From: Humulus lupulus
Taxonomy: Eukaryota > Streptophyta > Magnoliopsida > Rosales > Cannabaceae
NCBI RefSeq assembly: GCF_963169125.1
Contig: NC_084794.1
Location: 86,969,018 to 87,033,017, forward strand
Direction of reading: 5' to 3'
DNA: 64,000 nt
Shown: positions 12,121 to 23,773 of the stretch, piece by piece
How the letters are laid out: each line of letters opens with the position of its first letter
How positions within the stretch are numbered: position 1 is the stretch's first letter
The notes under the pieces: generated by a model
Database searches by the model: none
Told to the model about the DNA's origin: nothing
What the model saw: only the letters and a program-made list of their open reading frames with translations
Program-made: the position numbers and the translations under genes

Positions 12121-13430
12121 CTCCGCTCACTTGTGGGGGGTATCCCGGGTATGAGCAAATACCAGGCAGGGCGCAAGCCTCGGGCTAGTCCCAGCCCGGA
12201 CCGATGGTGTCCAGGGGATACAAACCTCGTGGGACCAAGCCTTAGGCTGGTCCCATCCCGGACGAGCGATGTCCGAGGGTATTAATTAAGAGGACCGAGC
12301 CTCAAGCTGATCCCACCTCGGACGAGCGATGTCTGGGGATATAAATTAAAAGAGGACTAAGCCTCAGGCTGGTCCCATCCCGGACGAGCAATGTCTGGGG
12401 GTATTAATTAAGAGGACCGAGCCTCAGGCTAGTCCCACCCCAGACGAGCAATGTCCGAGGGTATAAATTATAAGAGGACCAAGCCTCAGGCTGGTCCCAT
12501 CTCGGACGAGCGATGTTCGGCGGTATTAATTAAGAGGGCCGAGCCTCAGGCTGGTCCCACCCCGGACGAGCGATGTCCAGGGGTATAAATTAAAAGAGGA
12601 CCAAGCCTCAAGCTGGTCCCATCCCGGACGAGCGATGTCCGGGGATATTAATTAAGAGGATCGAGCCTCAGGCTGGTCCCACCCCGAGCGAGCGATGTCC
12701 TGGGGTATAAATTATAAGAGGACCACGCCTCAAGTTAGTCCCATCCCAGACGAGCGATGTCCGGGGGTATTAATTAAGGGGACCAAGCCTCAGGCTAGTC
12801 CCACCCCGGGCGAGCGATGTCCGGGGGTATAAATTAAAAGAGGATCGAGCCTCAGGTTGGTCCCATCCCGGACGAGCGATGTCTGAGGGTATTAATTAAG
12901 AGGACCGAGCCTCAGGCTGGTCCCACCCCAGACAAGCGATGTCCGAGGGTATAAATTATAAGAGGACCAAACCTCAGGCTAGTCCCATCCCGAAGGAACG
13001 ATGTCCAGGGGTATTAATTAAGAGGACCGAGCCTCAGGCTGGTCCCACCCTGGTCGAGCGATGTCCGGGGGTATAAATTAAAATAGGACCAAGCCTCAGG
13101 GTTGTCCCACCCCAGACGAGCAATGTCCGGGGGTATAAATTAAAAGAGGACCAAGCCTCAGGCTGGTCCCATCCCGGACGAGCGATGTCCAGGGGTATTA
13201 ATTAAGAGGACCGAGCCTCAGGCTGGTCTCCGGGGGTATAAATTAAAAGAGGAACAAGCCTCAGGCTGGTCCCACCCCGGACAAACGATGTCCGGGGGTA
13301 TAAATTGAAAGAAGACCAAGCCTCAGGCTGGTCCCACCCCAGACAAACAATGTCCGGGGGTATAAATTGAAAGAGGACCAAGCCTAAGGCTGGTCCTACC
13401 CCGGACGAACGATGTCCGGGAGAGAAGAGC
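12121..13430 (+). repeat. T1 tandem array, ~61-bp monomers in 122-bp dimers
   Basis: About 21 units between integrase and the antisense frames. Each unit carries CCTCAGGCTGGTCCCA and GACGAGCGATGTCCGGGG. Through the first two thirds, units alternate between an ATTAATTAAGAGG end and an ATAAATTAAAAGAGG end, so the higher period is 122 bp (ATTAATTAAG at 12281, 12403, 12525, 12647). From 13080 the alternation weakens, and later units carry ATAAATTGAAAG. Tandem arrays between pol and the 3' LTR are known in Tat/Ogre/Retand elements and can seed satellites. Confidence 0.92.
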
Positions 13431-13758
13431 ATCCGGTATGCCCCAGGGCAAAGCCGTGGCCCGTGACTGGTAGAGTGAGGGAACCAGGTTTCATAGTAAA
13501 CTATTTGAACCTCATTGGCACCAGGCCATCACGTTTTCGAATTTAAAAGTCAGTGGGTCTAGTCCAGGCCGTTGGAACCGGGGCCAAACCCTCAGAATCA
13601 GTCATGCACGGTGATAAAAGGAAATTTCTAAAAGGAATAACAAAAATAAGATAAACCGGAGAAAGCAATACAAATTGTCTTGGACGCGTATGCGTCTGAA
13701 AAAGTTATTACAAAATTATAAAAAAAGAAAGAAAAAGAGGCAAGGTGAAGATCCGGGC
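13431..13758. other. T1 spacer between array and antisense frames
   Basis: Sequence with degenerate repeat edges to about 13450, then unique sequence. No frame of note is seen on either strand. The AT-rich 13600-13740 stretch lies just beyond the stop of the antisense frame and could hold its poly(A) region, but no signal was pinned down. Confidence 0.4.
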
Positions 13759-16674
13759 CTAGGCTTCATCCTCCAGAAGCTCCACGTCTTCCTTCTCCTT
13801 GGCCTCAAATTCAGCCCTCTTCGATTCCGGGTCGGGAAAGATTAGGAGGTTCATGCTTTTGTCCTTACGCCAAGCCATGTAGATGGCCTCCTCAAAAGTG
13901 ACGTGCAGCAAGTCGTCCGCCTGCTCCTTTCCGCAACGGGCCTCCTCATGCACCGTCATCTCCTCACGAAGAGAGCTATCAAGCTCACGGACCCGGGTCT
14001 CCAAGTTATGGATCTTCTCCCCGTCTCGGACAGACTGAGTCGCAGCCGCCTCCAGAAGGGCTGCCCTCTCGTTGGTCTCGGTTTCTTTCCTGGACAAGGC
14101 CTCTTCAAGCCCAGCTTTGACTCGGTAGAACTCTGCGCGGTCTGCGTCTGCCTGAGCAACCGCTTTTCTCAAAGTCTCCTGAGCCTGGGCTGTCTCCCTG
14201 GCTAGGGCCTCCTTGGCGGCCTCCCTTTAGTTCACGGCCGCCTCCAGCTCCAGCTGGAGCGTCTCCATCTTCATGGCCGCCTCAGTCACCAGGTCGGCAT
14301 TCCAATGGGACAACAAAGCATCCTAGAACAAAGCAAAGTTAAGAGGAATCCTTATAAACAAATAGAAAGAAGGAAGAAATAGACACAAAGTAAACTTACT
14401 GCGGTGGCCTGATGGCGGAGAGCCTAGGAGATGAACAACATGTTCGGGTTGGCGATGGTGGCGTACCTCTTGAGCTGGAGGTTAGACATGGTGTTCCCCA
14501 CCTGGTCCAGTAGGTCCGCCGCAAAAGGGGCCGTGTCCTGCCCCAGCTTAGGGCGAAAGCCCGTCTCAGCAGCTGGCCAATCCATGATCGGCTTGGGGAC
14601 GCTAAAAGCCACCGGGCACTTAACGAACTCAACCTGACGATGAATCATTAGGGCCTTGTACGTCTCATCCCTCCGGTCCCGGCTACTCTCCCAGGTCTGG
14701 GAAATTAGCCGGGACTGCTCGTCCCGCACAACGGCTTCCCCCTCCACAGGTAGTGTCGGATGTATGGGGAGGGCCGGTAATGCAGGAATCTCCTTCGCAG
14801 TGAGGCGGCTTTCCCCGTGCGACTCACCCGCCGAGCCAGCCCGCCTCGTCCGGGGCCTATTTTTCCCGGTGTCGGCCTCCGCAGCGCCCAAGTCCAATGC
14901 CCTCTTCCCAGAACTCTGGCTTACCGCGGGTTCCAGCTCAAAATCGATCACCGAAGGTTGGGCAAGGCCGGGGACGACAGCCGGGTCCACGACCATGACA
15001 GGGACTGCGGCAATTGTACCCTCGTCGGGTCGCGGTTTTTCCCCTGGCATCTCCTTGTTGAGGAATGGGTCCGGGCTCGACGCCTCTGGATTCTTCTTGG
15101 TAGGATTTTTGGCCATGATCTTAGCCGCCCTCGCAGCCTAGGCCTCGAGGAGTTGCCTCATTTCGTCCACAGGGGTAGACATGTCAGAGTCTCTTGCAGA
15201 AAACGCAAATAAAAAAGAGTTAGTATGATTAATCAAGAAAATCGAGATCAAAACTAAGAGTGACCCGGGACGAACCCTCATCTAAGCCCCGGGCGTGACT
15301 CAACTCATCTAACGCAAAAGAATAGACTCGATCCCCCATGTCGTCCAGGTTCAAGAAATTCCCATACTGAAGGAACCCGGACGAGAACATAAGAACTTCC
15401 GAGCCTATGGGGACGGGAGACGAAGGTGTCTTCTCCCCGTCAGCCCCGGACGCGGGACCTCGAAGTGCTAGCCTATCCCTAGATAAGTCCCCAACTTGGG
15501 GAGAAAAAGTTAAGAGCAAAGGTGAGTTACCTCGCCCTGATACACTAGCCCCGGGGGTACCCGTGTTCGGCAGGGCCTCCTCGAAGAGGGCTTCCAGCTC
15601 CTCTAAAGCGGCCGCCTCCGTTTGGGTCGAGTCCCTCTTCCGCTTGGCCACGTCCGCTTGCGCCGTAGTCTCCACCTCCACGATATGCTCCAGGGCCAGC
15701 TGCTCCCTGATGACGGCAATCTTCTCACATTGGATTCCCCGAAGGTTCGGGATGACGATAGTCTGGTGGGCTGTGAGCATCCCGACCAGTCGGAGGTTGT
15801 CCTTGTTGACGTAGCCCCCTACGACCCGGTCCTCCACGCTCAGCCCGGAGTAAAACCTCCTCCATTCCAGGATGAACTGGGTGAGGGGAGTCTGAGAAAA
15901 AGGTTCTGCCACCCGAAGTAACTCAATGAGAAAATGAAAAAAAAAAGAGAAAAAGAGAAACCGACCAGCCAAGGGTCGGGGAGGCACTTACCCACTCCCT
16001 AGAAGTCTAGCAGCAGTGTGGGGTTCTTCTCCACGAGGAACCCGGACGTCATGAACCAGTAATGCCAGACGTCCGGGGAATGCTTCCAGGAGCTTGTGGG
16101 AGCGGGGTAGCTACTACGCGGCTTCAGCCTATAGAACCCGTCCAAGGTCTTGCTCTTGGCATTGACCTGCGATTCTATCTTGTAGAAATTCAAGATCTCC
16201 GCGGGGGTCGACTCCGCGATCTCCTTCGTGGCGCAGAAGACACGCCATCCCGCAAGCAGTCGGTAGGCTTAAGGCAGAAGCTGGAAGGGTACGATTCCCA
16301 TGTAGGTCAGGAACCGCACGAAGTAGTCGTGGAGCGGGAGTGTGGCTCCCGCACTGATGTGGCCAGCGCTCCAGGCCTTGAACCCTTCTACGAAAGTATG
16401 CGCCCGCTCCTCTATCCTGGCTAGGCGGTTGTGGAAGAGTCTGGGAGTGGACTCTATGCCCAGGCGCTTCTCCAGGATGTACATCATCCGGTAGTTCCTG
16501 AATAGATTTGGCACCGTGTCCATCTCCCATCTGTTGCCTTTTGGGGTCCGGGACCCGGAGAGGGCGACGGGGGCCCTGTTGACTTCCTCCTCCGAATGAA
16601 GGGTGACTCTCGTTGTCATGGCTGATGATCTGGGAACAAAGAAAAGAAACTAAGCAGTCAATACCAAAACCCAA
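13759..16674 (-). pseudogene. T1 antisense ORF (aORF): gypsy-type transposon domain plus coiled coil
   Basis: Read on the minus strand from 16619: MTTRVTLHSEEE, a helix-rich stretch, then LPLHDYFVRFLTYMGIVPFQ. That pattern fits the plant 'putative gypsy type transposon' domain (PF04195-like, by eye). A stop at 16269-16271 interrupts one frame that resumes to about 16001. A consensus 5' splice site (GTAAGT near 15992) and an acceptor near 15908 suggest a ~90-bp intron. Further open pieces are 15987-15229, 15116-14424 (Pro/Lys-rich, MAKNPTKKNPEAS) and 14172-13759, a strongly charged heptad-type coiled coil ending ELLEDEA. Antisense frames here are known for Retand-like Tat elements; their function is unknown. 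Exon joins are inferred. Confidence 0.65.
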
Positions 16675-16931
16675 GAAAGTCGGTTAAGGTACGGGTTGCC
16701 TCCTACAGACTGCTTGGAGTCCCCTCCGGATCAGGTCTGGGTTCACCAGAGAACCACGAGACCCAGATCGGGAACGAAAAATGGGCTACTAAATAGGCTC
16801 CACCATCTGTCCAGGAAGCATCCGGACCCGGAGCAACCTGGACCAGGCGACATTCCTAGCACTATTCCTAAGCGTAAGCAAGTTCTAGCAGCCTAAGCAT
16901 ATGAACAAAAGGACAGCCTACGTTCATGTAT

Positions 16932-17249
16932 TTACCAAGAAGGACAAAAAGACTTACTGTGAGTAGTTTTCCGTGAAAGATGGTGGTTGTCCAACGATAA
17001 AGACGGCACAATCTCATTCTTGAACTGGTGAAGGCGAGTCAGCAACTCGTCAATAGGGCAGGCCCAGGACGTGCGCTCAGGCGGAGGTGCAGACACCAGG
17101 ACTGTTGGAAAGAGGCGACGACGTAGAGTGAGCAGGCGGTGAAAGATGTCGTCGGCGATATCGGACATAAACAGCTCCTCAGTTCTTGAAATGGCTCGAG
17201 AGTGTAAAAGTTTCAAATGAATGTCTGAGGAGTATTTATAGAGACCCAA
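16932..17249 (-). CDS. T1 antisense small ORF, 105 codons, unknown function
   Basis: Upstream of, and co-oriented with, the aORF. Predicted product: MGLYKYSSDIHLKLLHSRA..., basic and Leu/Arg-rich, with no recognised domain. A second Met, SDIADDIFHRLL, could be the real start (about 17167), with the first 27 residues being leader. It may be a 5' exon of the aORF, or chance. It lies ~510 bp inside the 3' LTR boundary. Confidence 0.35.
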   Translation of the reverse strand: MGLYKYSSDIHLKLLHSRAISRTEELFMSDIADDIFHRLLTLRRRLFPTVLVSAPPPERTSWACPIDELLTRLHQFKNEIVPSLSLDNHHLSRKTTHSKSFCPSW

Positions 17250-17740
17250 ATCCTGGTCTCTGATCCAGCGGATAGAAATTCCCCCATCGGACGGTCCAAA
17301 ATCGTGCAGGGGTATTAATGAGCACTCGAGAGCTGGATCCTCACCTTTTCAATCCAACGTCCCAAGAGAGGCGAATTTCAAAGGTCGTCCCATCTTACGG
17401 TCCACCTCAACGCAGAAGCATTAATGAAGGACCCCCGTGTGGATGGGACACTTCGGAATTCGTGATGACGCACTAGCCTAGGCCTAGCGACCCTTGAGGT
17501 GGTTAGGTGACCTTTCAATATCAAGTGCCATCGTTGCAGCAGTCGCTTGGCGACACGTGTATCCCTCGCCACGAAGTGGGACTTCAGTAAATGGACTCGG
17601 ACACTCGTAAATGGTCCGGGCCCCGCGTGCGCCCAGCGTCGTTGCCCTTTGCCACGGACCCACGATTCTAAGCAGGAACTGGGAAGGCAACCGTGGAGTG
17701 TTCGGGAGCAAGGCAAGCCTCCGCCTCGCAAACCCAGGCG

Positions 17741-17756
17741 AAGGCTTGGGGGTAAA
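17741..17756 (+). other. T1 polypurine tract
   Basis: AAGGCTTGGGGGTAAA lies directly before the 3' LTR start (TGTTATCC at 17757). It would prime plus-strand DNA synthesis. F has a similar tract (CTTGGGGATAAA) at its 3' LTR. Confidence 0.8.
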
Positions 17757-18661
17757 TGTTATCCCCATTTCCTGCCTTGGGCCCAGGACGGTGGTCCAGG
17801 CCCACAGTCTGAGCAATTGGATTTGGGCCCAGCCCAGGCCCGGTTAGCAGGGGAATGATTGGGAGAGACGGCCCAAGTGTGGGTCCAGACCTGGACGGTG
17901 TCCAGGAAAGATGATCCAGGACAATCGTCCAGGGGACGTATAGCCAGTTGGGGCTACTGTCAAGGTGTACGCAAACGGTCCCGGAGCCTGGTAAATGATC
18001 CGGGCATGCGGTAAATGAAGAGGGACAGAGGTAAACGAACCCGAGTTAGGTCCTCCAGGTTGGCAGGAAAAAGGCATCTGTGACCCTGAAGCCGCCCCAT
18101 AATGCATGGGGGTTGTCCCCACTTTTCACCTGTGGAAAAGGCCACCTCGGGATTGCACGCCGCTGGTTCAGACCTGCGCTGCCATACACTGACTGACTTT
18201 GTCCCCTAAATTTGCCTCGTAACTCAGAATGCCCAAACCAAAAGCCCCATTTTGTCGGGCGAAATATAGTTCTTGGGCTGCCCTATCGGGCCTTGATAAT
18301 TCTTAGTCTTTTGTATTTTTATCCTTTGTATCGGGCTTCCGAAAGAGAAGCCAAGGGTACTTATATCCTTGATGGGCCCGGGTCATGTCCGACCCAAGCC
18401 CAGTGCTCCTGTGAGCCTATAAATACAGGTGACAGAGCACTGGAGAACGGATCTCTCTTCGACTTGTATACAGTTACTCTGTTGAAATACAAAGAGAAAC
18501 TCCATTGTAAAAGGCTTTCCAAGCTCTAATACAACTGACTCGTGGACTAAGGCTCATTAACGCCCCAACCACGTAAAAATCCTGTTTTTTATCTTCTAAA
18601 TTCCATATCATTAATCTCGCCTACTTTTCATTAATATAGTTTCCGAAAATCTCAGTAAACA
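17757..18661 (+). repeat. T1 3' LTR (905 bp)
   Basis: Starts TGTTATCCCC, matches the 5' remnant at 2351-2483, and ends CAGTAAACA directly before the target duplication TTATG (18662-18666). TATA box TATAAATA at 18418-18425. The U3 part is GC-rich, and the last ~150 bp are AT-rich. Confidence 0.9.
18418..18425 (+). promoter_or_regulatory. TATA box of T1 3' LTR
   Basis: TATAAATA following GAGCC, about 240 bp before the LTR end, which is the expected place for the element promoter. Confidence 0.6.
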
Positions 18662-18666
18662 TTATG

Positions 18667-18832
18667 TATAAACAATAGGATCCCATATTTTTAGATTTTC
18701 TATATATTAATAAATAAAGTTATATTATTGTATGTATATATATCCAAAAATAATAGTTACGGCTTAGTAGTTTTAAAGGTCCGAGGTCTTTAAGTTAGTC
18801 GGGTCTTTATAGTTAGTACCAAAGCCACGATT
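18667..18832 (+). repeat. Y 5' LTR, second part, and decayed primer site
   Basis: 18667-18811 matches 35826-35967 of the 3' LTR and ends GGGTCTTTATA. The following TTAGTACCAAAGCC is an initiator-Met-type primer site (TGGTATCAGAGCC) with several transitions. Confidence 0.8.
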
Positions 18833-19975
18833 CATATGCATAAAGTTCTCCTTGATACATATGCAAAAGCTCTGGATCTAACCGCCAATGTAAGTGTTTA
18901 TGTTATGAATATTATGCTTATGTTGAAACAAACATTTTAGTTAATATGTTTTCAGTCAAAATTAATGGAGCCATGACTTATCAGGATGTTCATGTCATGA
19001 AGGCAATGAAAATGAATAGAGATCCAAAGGATACAATAGGTGTGCTAGAACGAATCACTAAAAGATTGGTCAGATTTCACAAAGAGATAGCTCACCTTCA
19101 AAAAACTAGGCAAATTATGATGAGAGTCATGGATTAATATGTCCTAGTAATTAGGCTTTTGGAGATATGCCTTTTGTAGTTTCAAATTTGAAAAAATAAT
19201 GGGAAGCTCTAGATAATGAGGATAATCTACTGGTAGCCATTAGATATTATTTTCTCATACTTATGTTTACCTATAGGTTTGAGATTCAATTCACCAATAG
19301 ACAAAAGAATAATATCCCAATAAATATTCCCCGTAGTAGATTCGAGGCTTATGATATTGATGATTATGAGGAAATAACTGATGATATTCTAGATGAAGGG
19401 TCAGATGTAGAAGATCCTGATTTTTAGAAAATTTTCCCTAATTATTATTAGTATTGTTTCTTCATTTATTTTGAATTATTGTAATAAGTGAATTTTTCCA
19501 AATGAATAAAGTTATTATTATTTTTGAATGGCATGTATGAATTTGAATTATTTTTATTTTTTTGAAATCATAATTAATTTAGAATAAATTCAATAAATAA
19601 TGGCCAAGTTCGGTGAGGGTGTATACAAATCAATGGTCCAAGTTCTATATTGAGAGTTTAGGAGGCCATAGTAGTGGGAACGATTTTACTGATCCCAACC
19701 ATCCTTCAATATGGTTAACTTTGGAATAACGATAAGTTTCGAGCCTGAGAATTAAGTCATATAGGGTGGTTAGAAATAGACTTAGAAAATAATAAAGATG
19801 GCCTAATAGTCTAAGTATAGAAACACACCCTAATTTATAAAGATGACTTACATAATTTTTCATAAGAAATCATAATTGATAGGTCTGAGTTATGTTTTCT
19901 TAGACTAAGTTTTTGCCTTAGAAACTATTAGGGTAAGTTCTAACATGTTTGTCGACTATTAGAACTTTGTCAAAG
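18833..19975 (+). other. Y leader, no convincing gene
   Basis: A long 5' region before gag. A 63-codon frame (18946-19137, MFSVKINGAMTYQ) and a short in-frame block to about 19430 look like decayed coding sequence with acidic ends, but no domain was recognised. 19560-19970 is AT-rich and non-coding. Confidence 0.4.
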
Positions 19976-21271
19976 ATGTCGCTCCGAAGGTCTGCACGCA
20001 CTAACGATAATACCCCTAGCACCGCCAACGAGACACACAAGGCCCCTCCAGTTCGAAGAAGGGGAAGACCTGCTGACACTGCCGCTACTAATAGAAACAT
20101 ACCACCTCTGATTGACAACAATGTTGAATTTATCCGACTACGATGATAAGTAGAAGAACTACTACAGCAACAACGACAACCTCAGCCGCAGCCACAGCCA
20201 GCGGCTCAAGCACCCCAGCCAGAGTAGAACAGAGGATATCCAATTGGTGGCTATCGGAATGGAGGATATCTGACTGGGGGATGGGCGATGGCAAATTATG
20301 TACCCTATCCAGCTCAGTACATGGAGTCAGTCTACGAGCGTTTCCAAAAATAGCACACTCCAAATTTTGAAGGGACAACGAACCCCTTTGAGGATGGGGA
20401 ATGGCTTAGAAATGTAGAGCCAATTCTGACACACATGAACCTTGGCAACGTGGATCGCATATCCTGCGTTTCTTCTCTACTGAGACAAGATGCCAGAATC
20501 TGGTGGGATCTAGTGCAGCAGTCTCACGATACCACCACAATGACTTGGGCCAGGTTTGTGGAGCTGTTTCACAAGAAATACTATAACTCAGCAGTCATCG
20601 CTACAAGGGTGGAGGAATTTGTCAGCCTGAAATAAGGCAATTTGTTGGTAGTTGAGTACGCTCGACAGTTTGATCGACTAGCAAAGTTCGCACCAAAGTT
20701 GGTCTCGAACGACTACTTGCAGGTAACCAAGTTTTCCAAAGAACTCTAAGCAAAGATCGAATTAGGGGTCAAGCTTGCAAAACCCTGAACCACTTCTTAC
20801 GCCGATGTCCTAGAAATGGCTATAGAGGTGGAAAGGCTTCAGGAAAATGTTACCAAGGAGGAGGAGAGCAAGTCAAAACCTAAGCAGCAGAATCAGACTC
20901 GGAATGGTAAAAAACACAACAATCAGCATAACAATAATGGACAGAAAATGAATTATCCCGATAATAAGTAGACCGACGCTGACAAAAGAGCACTGACCAA
21001 CAACGGCAATAACAAGCCAGGCTATGTGGAATACCCTCAGTGCTCCAAGTGCCAGAAAAGACATATTGGGGAGTGTCATGCAAACACCAAGGGTTGCTAT
21101 AAGTGTGGCCAAGAAGGTCATCGGAAAAGAGAATGTCTGCAGCTCAAAGTAGAAGAGAAGAAAGACAACAAGATGGTTCCAGCCAAAGTCTTCGCTTTGA
21201 CCCAGGGAGAAGCCAAAACCAGTAATAAGGTGGTCACAGGTCAGCTTCCTATCCTTGATAATTTATGTTAA
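19976..21271 (+). pseudogene. gag: Y gag, interrupted
   Basis: Starts at ATG 19976 (MSLRRSARTNDN, basic). The capsid domain (about 20370-20830) contains FEDGEWLRNVEPIL, DARIWWDLV and MTWARFVELFHKKYY. Nucleocapsid: a Cys pair CSKCQKRHIGEC followed by the CCHC knuckle CYKCGQEGHRKREC (about 21050-21137). In-frame stops occur at 20144, 20633, about 20747, 20786, 20969 and at the 21269 junction with protease. All pieces share one phase, so decay here is by stops and not frameshifts. Confidence 0.82.
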
Positions 21272-22950
21272 GTATTGTTTGATTCAGGAGCAACACACAC
21301 GTACATCTCGTTAGGAATGATAGAAAAACTATACAAACCTTGTGAAATATTTAGAAATAGGTTTGTTACAGAACTGCCTTCGGGTTAATTCATTCTATCA
21401 TCACGAATAGTACGAGGAGTACCAATCAAAGTCGAGGGCACAAAGCTAGAAGGAGACTTGATAGAGCTAGAGATCAAGGAAATTGACGTAAAACTGGGCA
21501 TCGACTGGCTAGCAAGACATGGCACAACCATCGACTGTCGCAAGCAAGTGATGTTCGAAACCCCTGAGGGTCAAAAACTGTGTTTTATGGGAAAGGTTTT
21601 AGGACTATGGACACCACTTATTTCATTTCTTAAGGCCCATAGGATGATAGAGAAAGGATGTCACGCATTCTCAACAAGCATCACAGATGTTACACAGGAA
21701 ACACCATTAAAGGTTGGAGACGTCCGCATTATAAAGGAATTTCTAGAGATATTTCCTGATGACTTACCAGGGTTAACCCCTAATCGGGAAATTGACTTCA
21801 TAATCGAACTAGTACCAGAACCAAGCTTGTCTCAAAGGTACCATACCGGATGGCACCTACCGAACTCAAGGAGTTGAAAACGCAGTTACAAGAGCTCTTA
21901 GACTTGGGATTCATCAGACCAAGCCATTCACCATGGGGGGCACCAATTCTATTTGTGAATAAGAAGGATGGAAGCATGCATATGTGTATCGATTACCGTG
22001 AGTTGAACAAGGTGACAATTAAGAACAAGTACCCCTACCCCGGATCAATGACTTATTTGATCAACTCTAAGGAGCGACAATATTTTCAAAAATCGATCTA
22101 CAGTCTGGTTATCACCAACTCAAGGTAAAGGAAGAAGATATACCAAAGATGACTTTTAGGACTCGATATGGACATTACGAGTTCCTAGTTATGTCTTTTG
22201 GTCTTACCAACACTCCAACCACATTTATGGACTTAATGAGCCGGGTCTTCAAGGATTACTTGGAAAAATTCATCATGGTGTTCATTGACGATATATTGGT
22301 GTACTCCAAGGATAATTTCGAGCACAAGGAACACTTAAGACTGACCATGTTGCGATTAAAGGAGCACCAACTTTATGCTAAATTCAAGAAATATGAATCT
22401 TGGCTATCACAAGTGGCGTTCCTCGGGAACATAGTATCCAAAGATGAAGCCACAGCTAAGGTAGAGGTTGTGAAGGATTAGCCAAGACCTAAGAATGCAT
22501 CAGAGGTTAGAAGTTTTCTCGGGCTGGCAGGCTATTACTAGAGGTTTGTGGAAGCCTTTTCTAAGATAGCCACACTGCTTACCAACCTGACCTGAAAATA
22601 ACAGAAGTTTAACTGGACGGATAAATGTCAGGAAAGCTTCTAGTTGCTCAAAGACAAATTGTGTTCAACACCAGTACTTTGCGTACCGACACCCAACAAC
22701 AAGTTTGTAGTATTCTATGATGCATCCAAGCAAGGGTTGGGCTGCGTGCTGATGCAAAATGATAAGGTGATAGCCTACTCCTCAAGACATCTAAAGGAAT
22801 ATGAGCAACGCTATCCAACACACAATATGGAGTTGGCAGTGATGGTTTTTGCACTGAAAATCTGGCGCCACTATCTATATGGAGAATGATCTAAGAATTA
22901 TAAGGACCTCAAAAGCTTAAAATATTTCTTTACGCAAAAAGAGCTCAACA
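21272..22950 (+). pseudogene. Y protease - reverse transcriptase - RNase H, frameshifted
   Basis: Protease active site LFDSGATHTYIS (about 21275-21310). RT starts near 21740 ([16 protein letters not shown]), continues with [13 protein letters not shown] and CIDYRELN, and has the active site FIDDILVYS near 22284. RNase H has [15 protein letters not shown] (about 22710) and [16 protein letters not shown] (about 22815). Frameshifts are implied near 21840 and 22070-22140; a stop occurs at 21386 and another at 22479. Between 22490 and 22640 the reading is open only in pieces. Fits a chromovirus. Confidence 0.8.
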
Positions 22951-23734
22951 TGAGGCAACGCAAGTGGTTGGAACTAGTAAAGGACTATGAATGCAAAATC
23001 CTATACCACCCCGGAAAGGCAAATGTCATTGCAAACGCATTAAGCCAGAAGAATTATGGAAGTTTGACAGCATTATCCAGAATTGAGAAGTCGTTACAAC
23101 AAGAGCTGATTAATGTTGAGAGAGAAATAGTCATGGGTCAACTGGCTAACTTGTCCATCCAGTCAAGTTTACTAGAGGATATACGGATCGGGCAAGGGCA
23201 TGATGACGCGCTATTACCGCAAATGGCTGCAGTCAAAGAAGGCAAGACTACGGAGTTTTCTATATCAGGACAGGGGTTCTTGAAATATAAAGGCCGAGTA
23301 TGCATGCCGAATGACCATGGAATTAAGAAGAAGATATTAGAAGAGGCACACACTACTCCATACTCAGTTCACCCGGGGTCTTCCAATATGACACACGACC
23401 TTAAGGCACTATATTGGTTCAAGCCGGGAATTAGTTGGAAACTCGTAGAGCTAGTTACAAATTTTATAAGTTTATCCAATAGTTTAGAAATATTAATTTT
23501 ATCATAAGGTTTATAAATAATCCATCCCATGTGCTCGATTACAAGGTTTTAGAGTTGAATCAAGATTTTGGTTATGAAGAACGGCCAGTACGTGTTCTAG
23601 AATGGGGAACTAGGGAGCTAAGGTCCAAAAGTATCCCTATAGTTAAAATCTTGTGGAGAAATGGCATTGAAAGAGAAGCCACGTGTGAATTTGAAAGAAG
23701 ATATAAGGGATTGGTATCCCGAGGTATTTGGTAA
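22951..23734 (+). pseudogene. Y integrase remnant, catalytic core missing
   Basis: The RNase H to integrase linker and the zinc-binding start ([26 protein letters not shown]) end at about 23414. The next ~95 bp (about 23415-23508) is not integrase but resembles LTR D at 44352-44448. Coding resumes at about 23520 with a C-terminal piece (YKVLELNQDFGYEERPVRVL ... LWRNGIEREATCEFE) typical of the integrase C-terminus of chromoviruses. The whole DDE core is absent, so this copy cannot integrate autonomously. Confidence 0.75.
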
Positions 23735-23761
23735 GTAAAATTATGAGAATGAAATTTCTTT

Positions 23762-23773
23762 AAGGGGGAAGAT
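23762..23773 (+). other. Y polypurine tract
   Basis: AAGGGGGAAGAT directly precedes the 3' LTR start TGTAAAAACC at 23774. Confidence 0.8.

Larger units (their letters stand above)
2351..18661 (+). mobile_element. Ty3/gypsy Tat (Retand-like) retrotransposon T1
   Basis: T1 is inserted in the Y 5' LTR with a perfect 5-bp target duplication TTATG (2346-2350 and 18662-18666). The LTR starts TGTTATCCCC (2351; 17757) and ends CAGTAAACA (18661). Order: truncated 5' LTR, an S1-derived insert, gag, protease, RT, two RNase H domains, integrase, tandem array, antisense frames, purine tract, 3' LTR. The second RNase H plus the antisense frames before the 3' LTR are known hallmarks of the Tat clade. Coding sequence is much more GC-rich than its surroundings. 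The coding frame has only stop-codon lesions. Confidence 0.9.

Noticed and set aside
12121..13430. Regularly spaced repeats resembling a CRISPR array
   Set aside because: Units are contiguous ~61-bp tandem monomers without unique spacers, in a plant retrotransposon; no cas-like genes.
13202..13432. 76-codon minus-strand frame in the tandem array
   Set aside because: Its product is itself a ~20-residue repeat, a direct translation of the 61-bp units.
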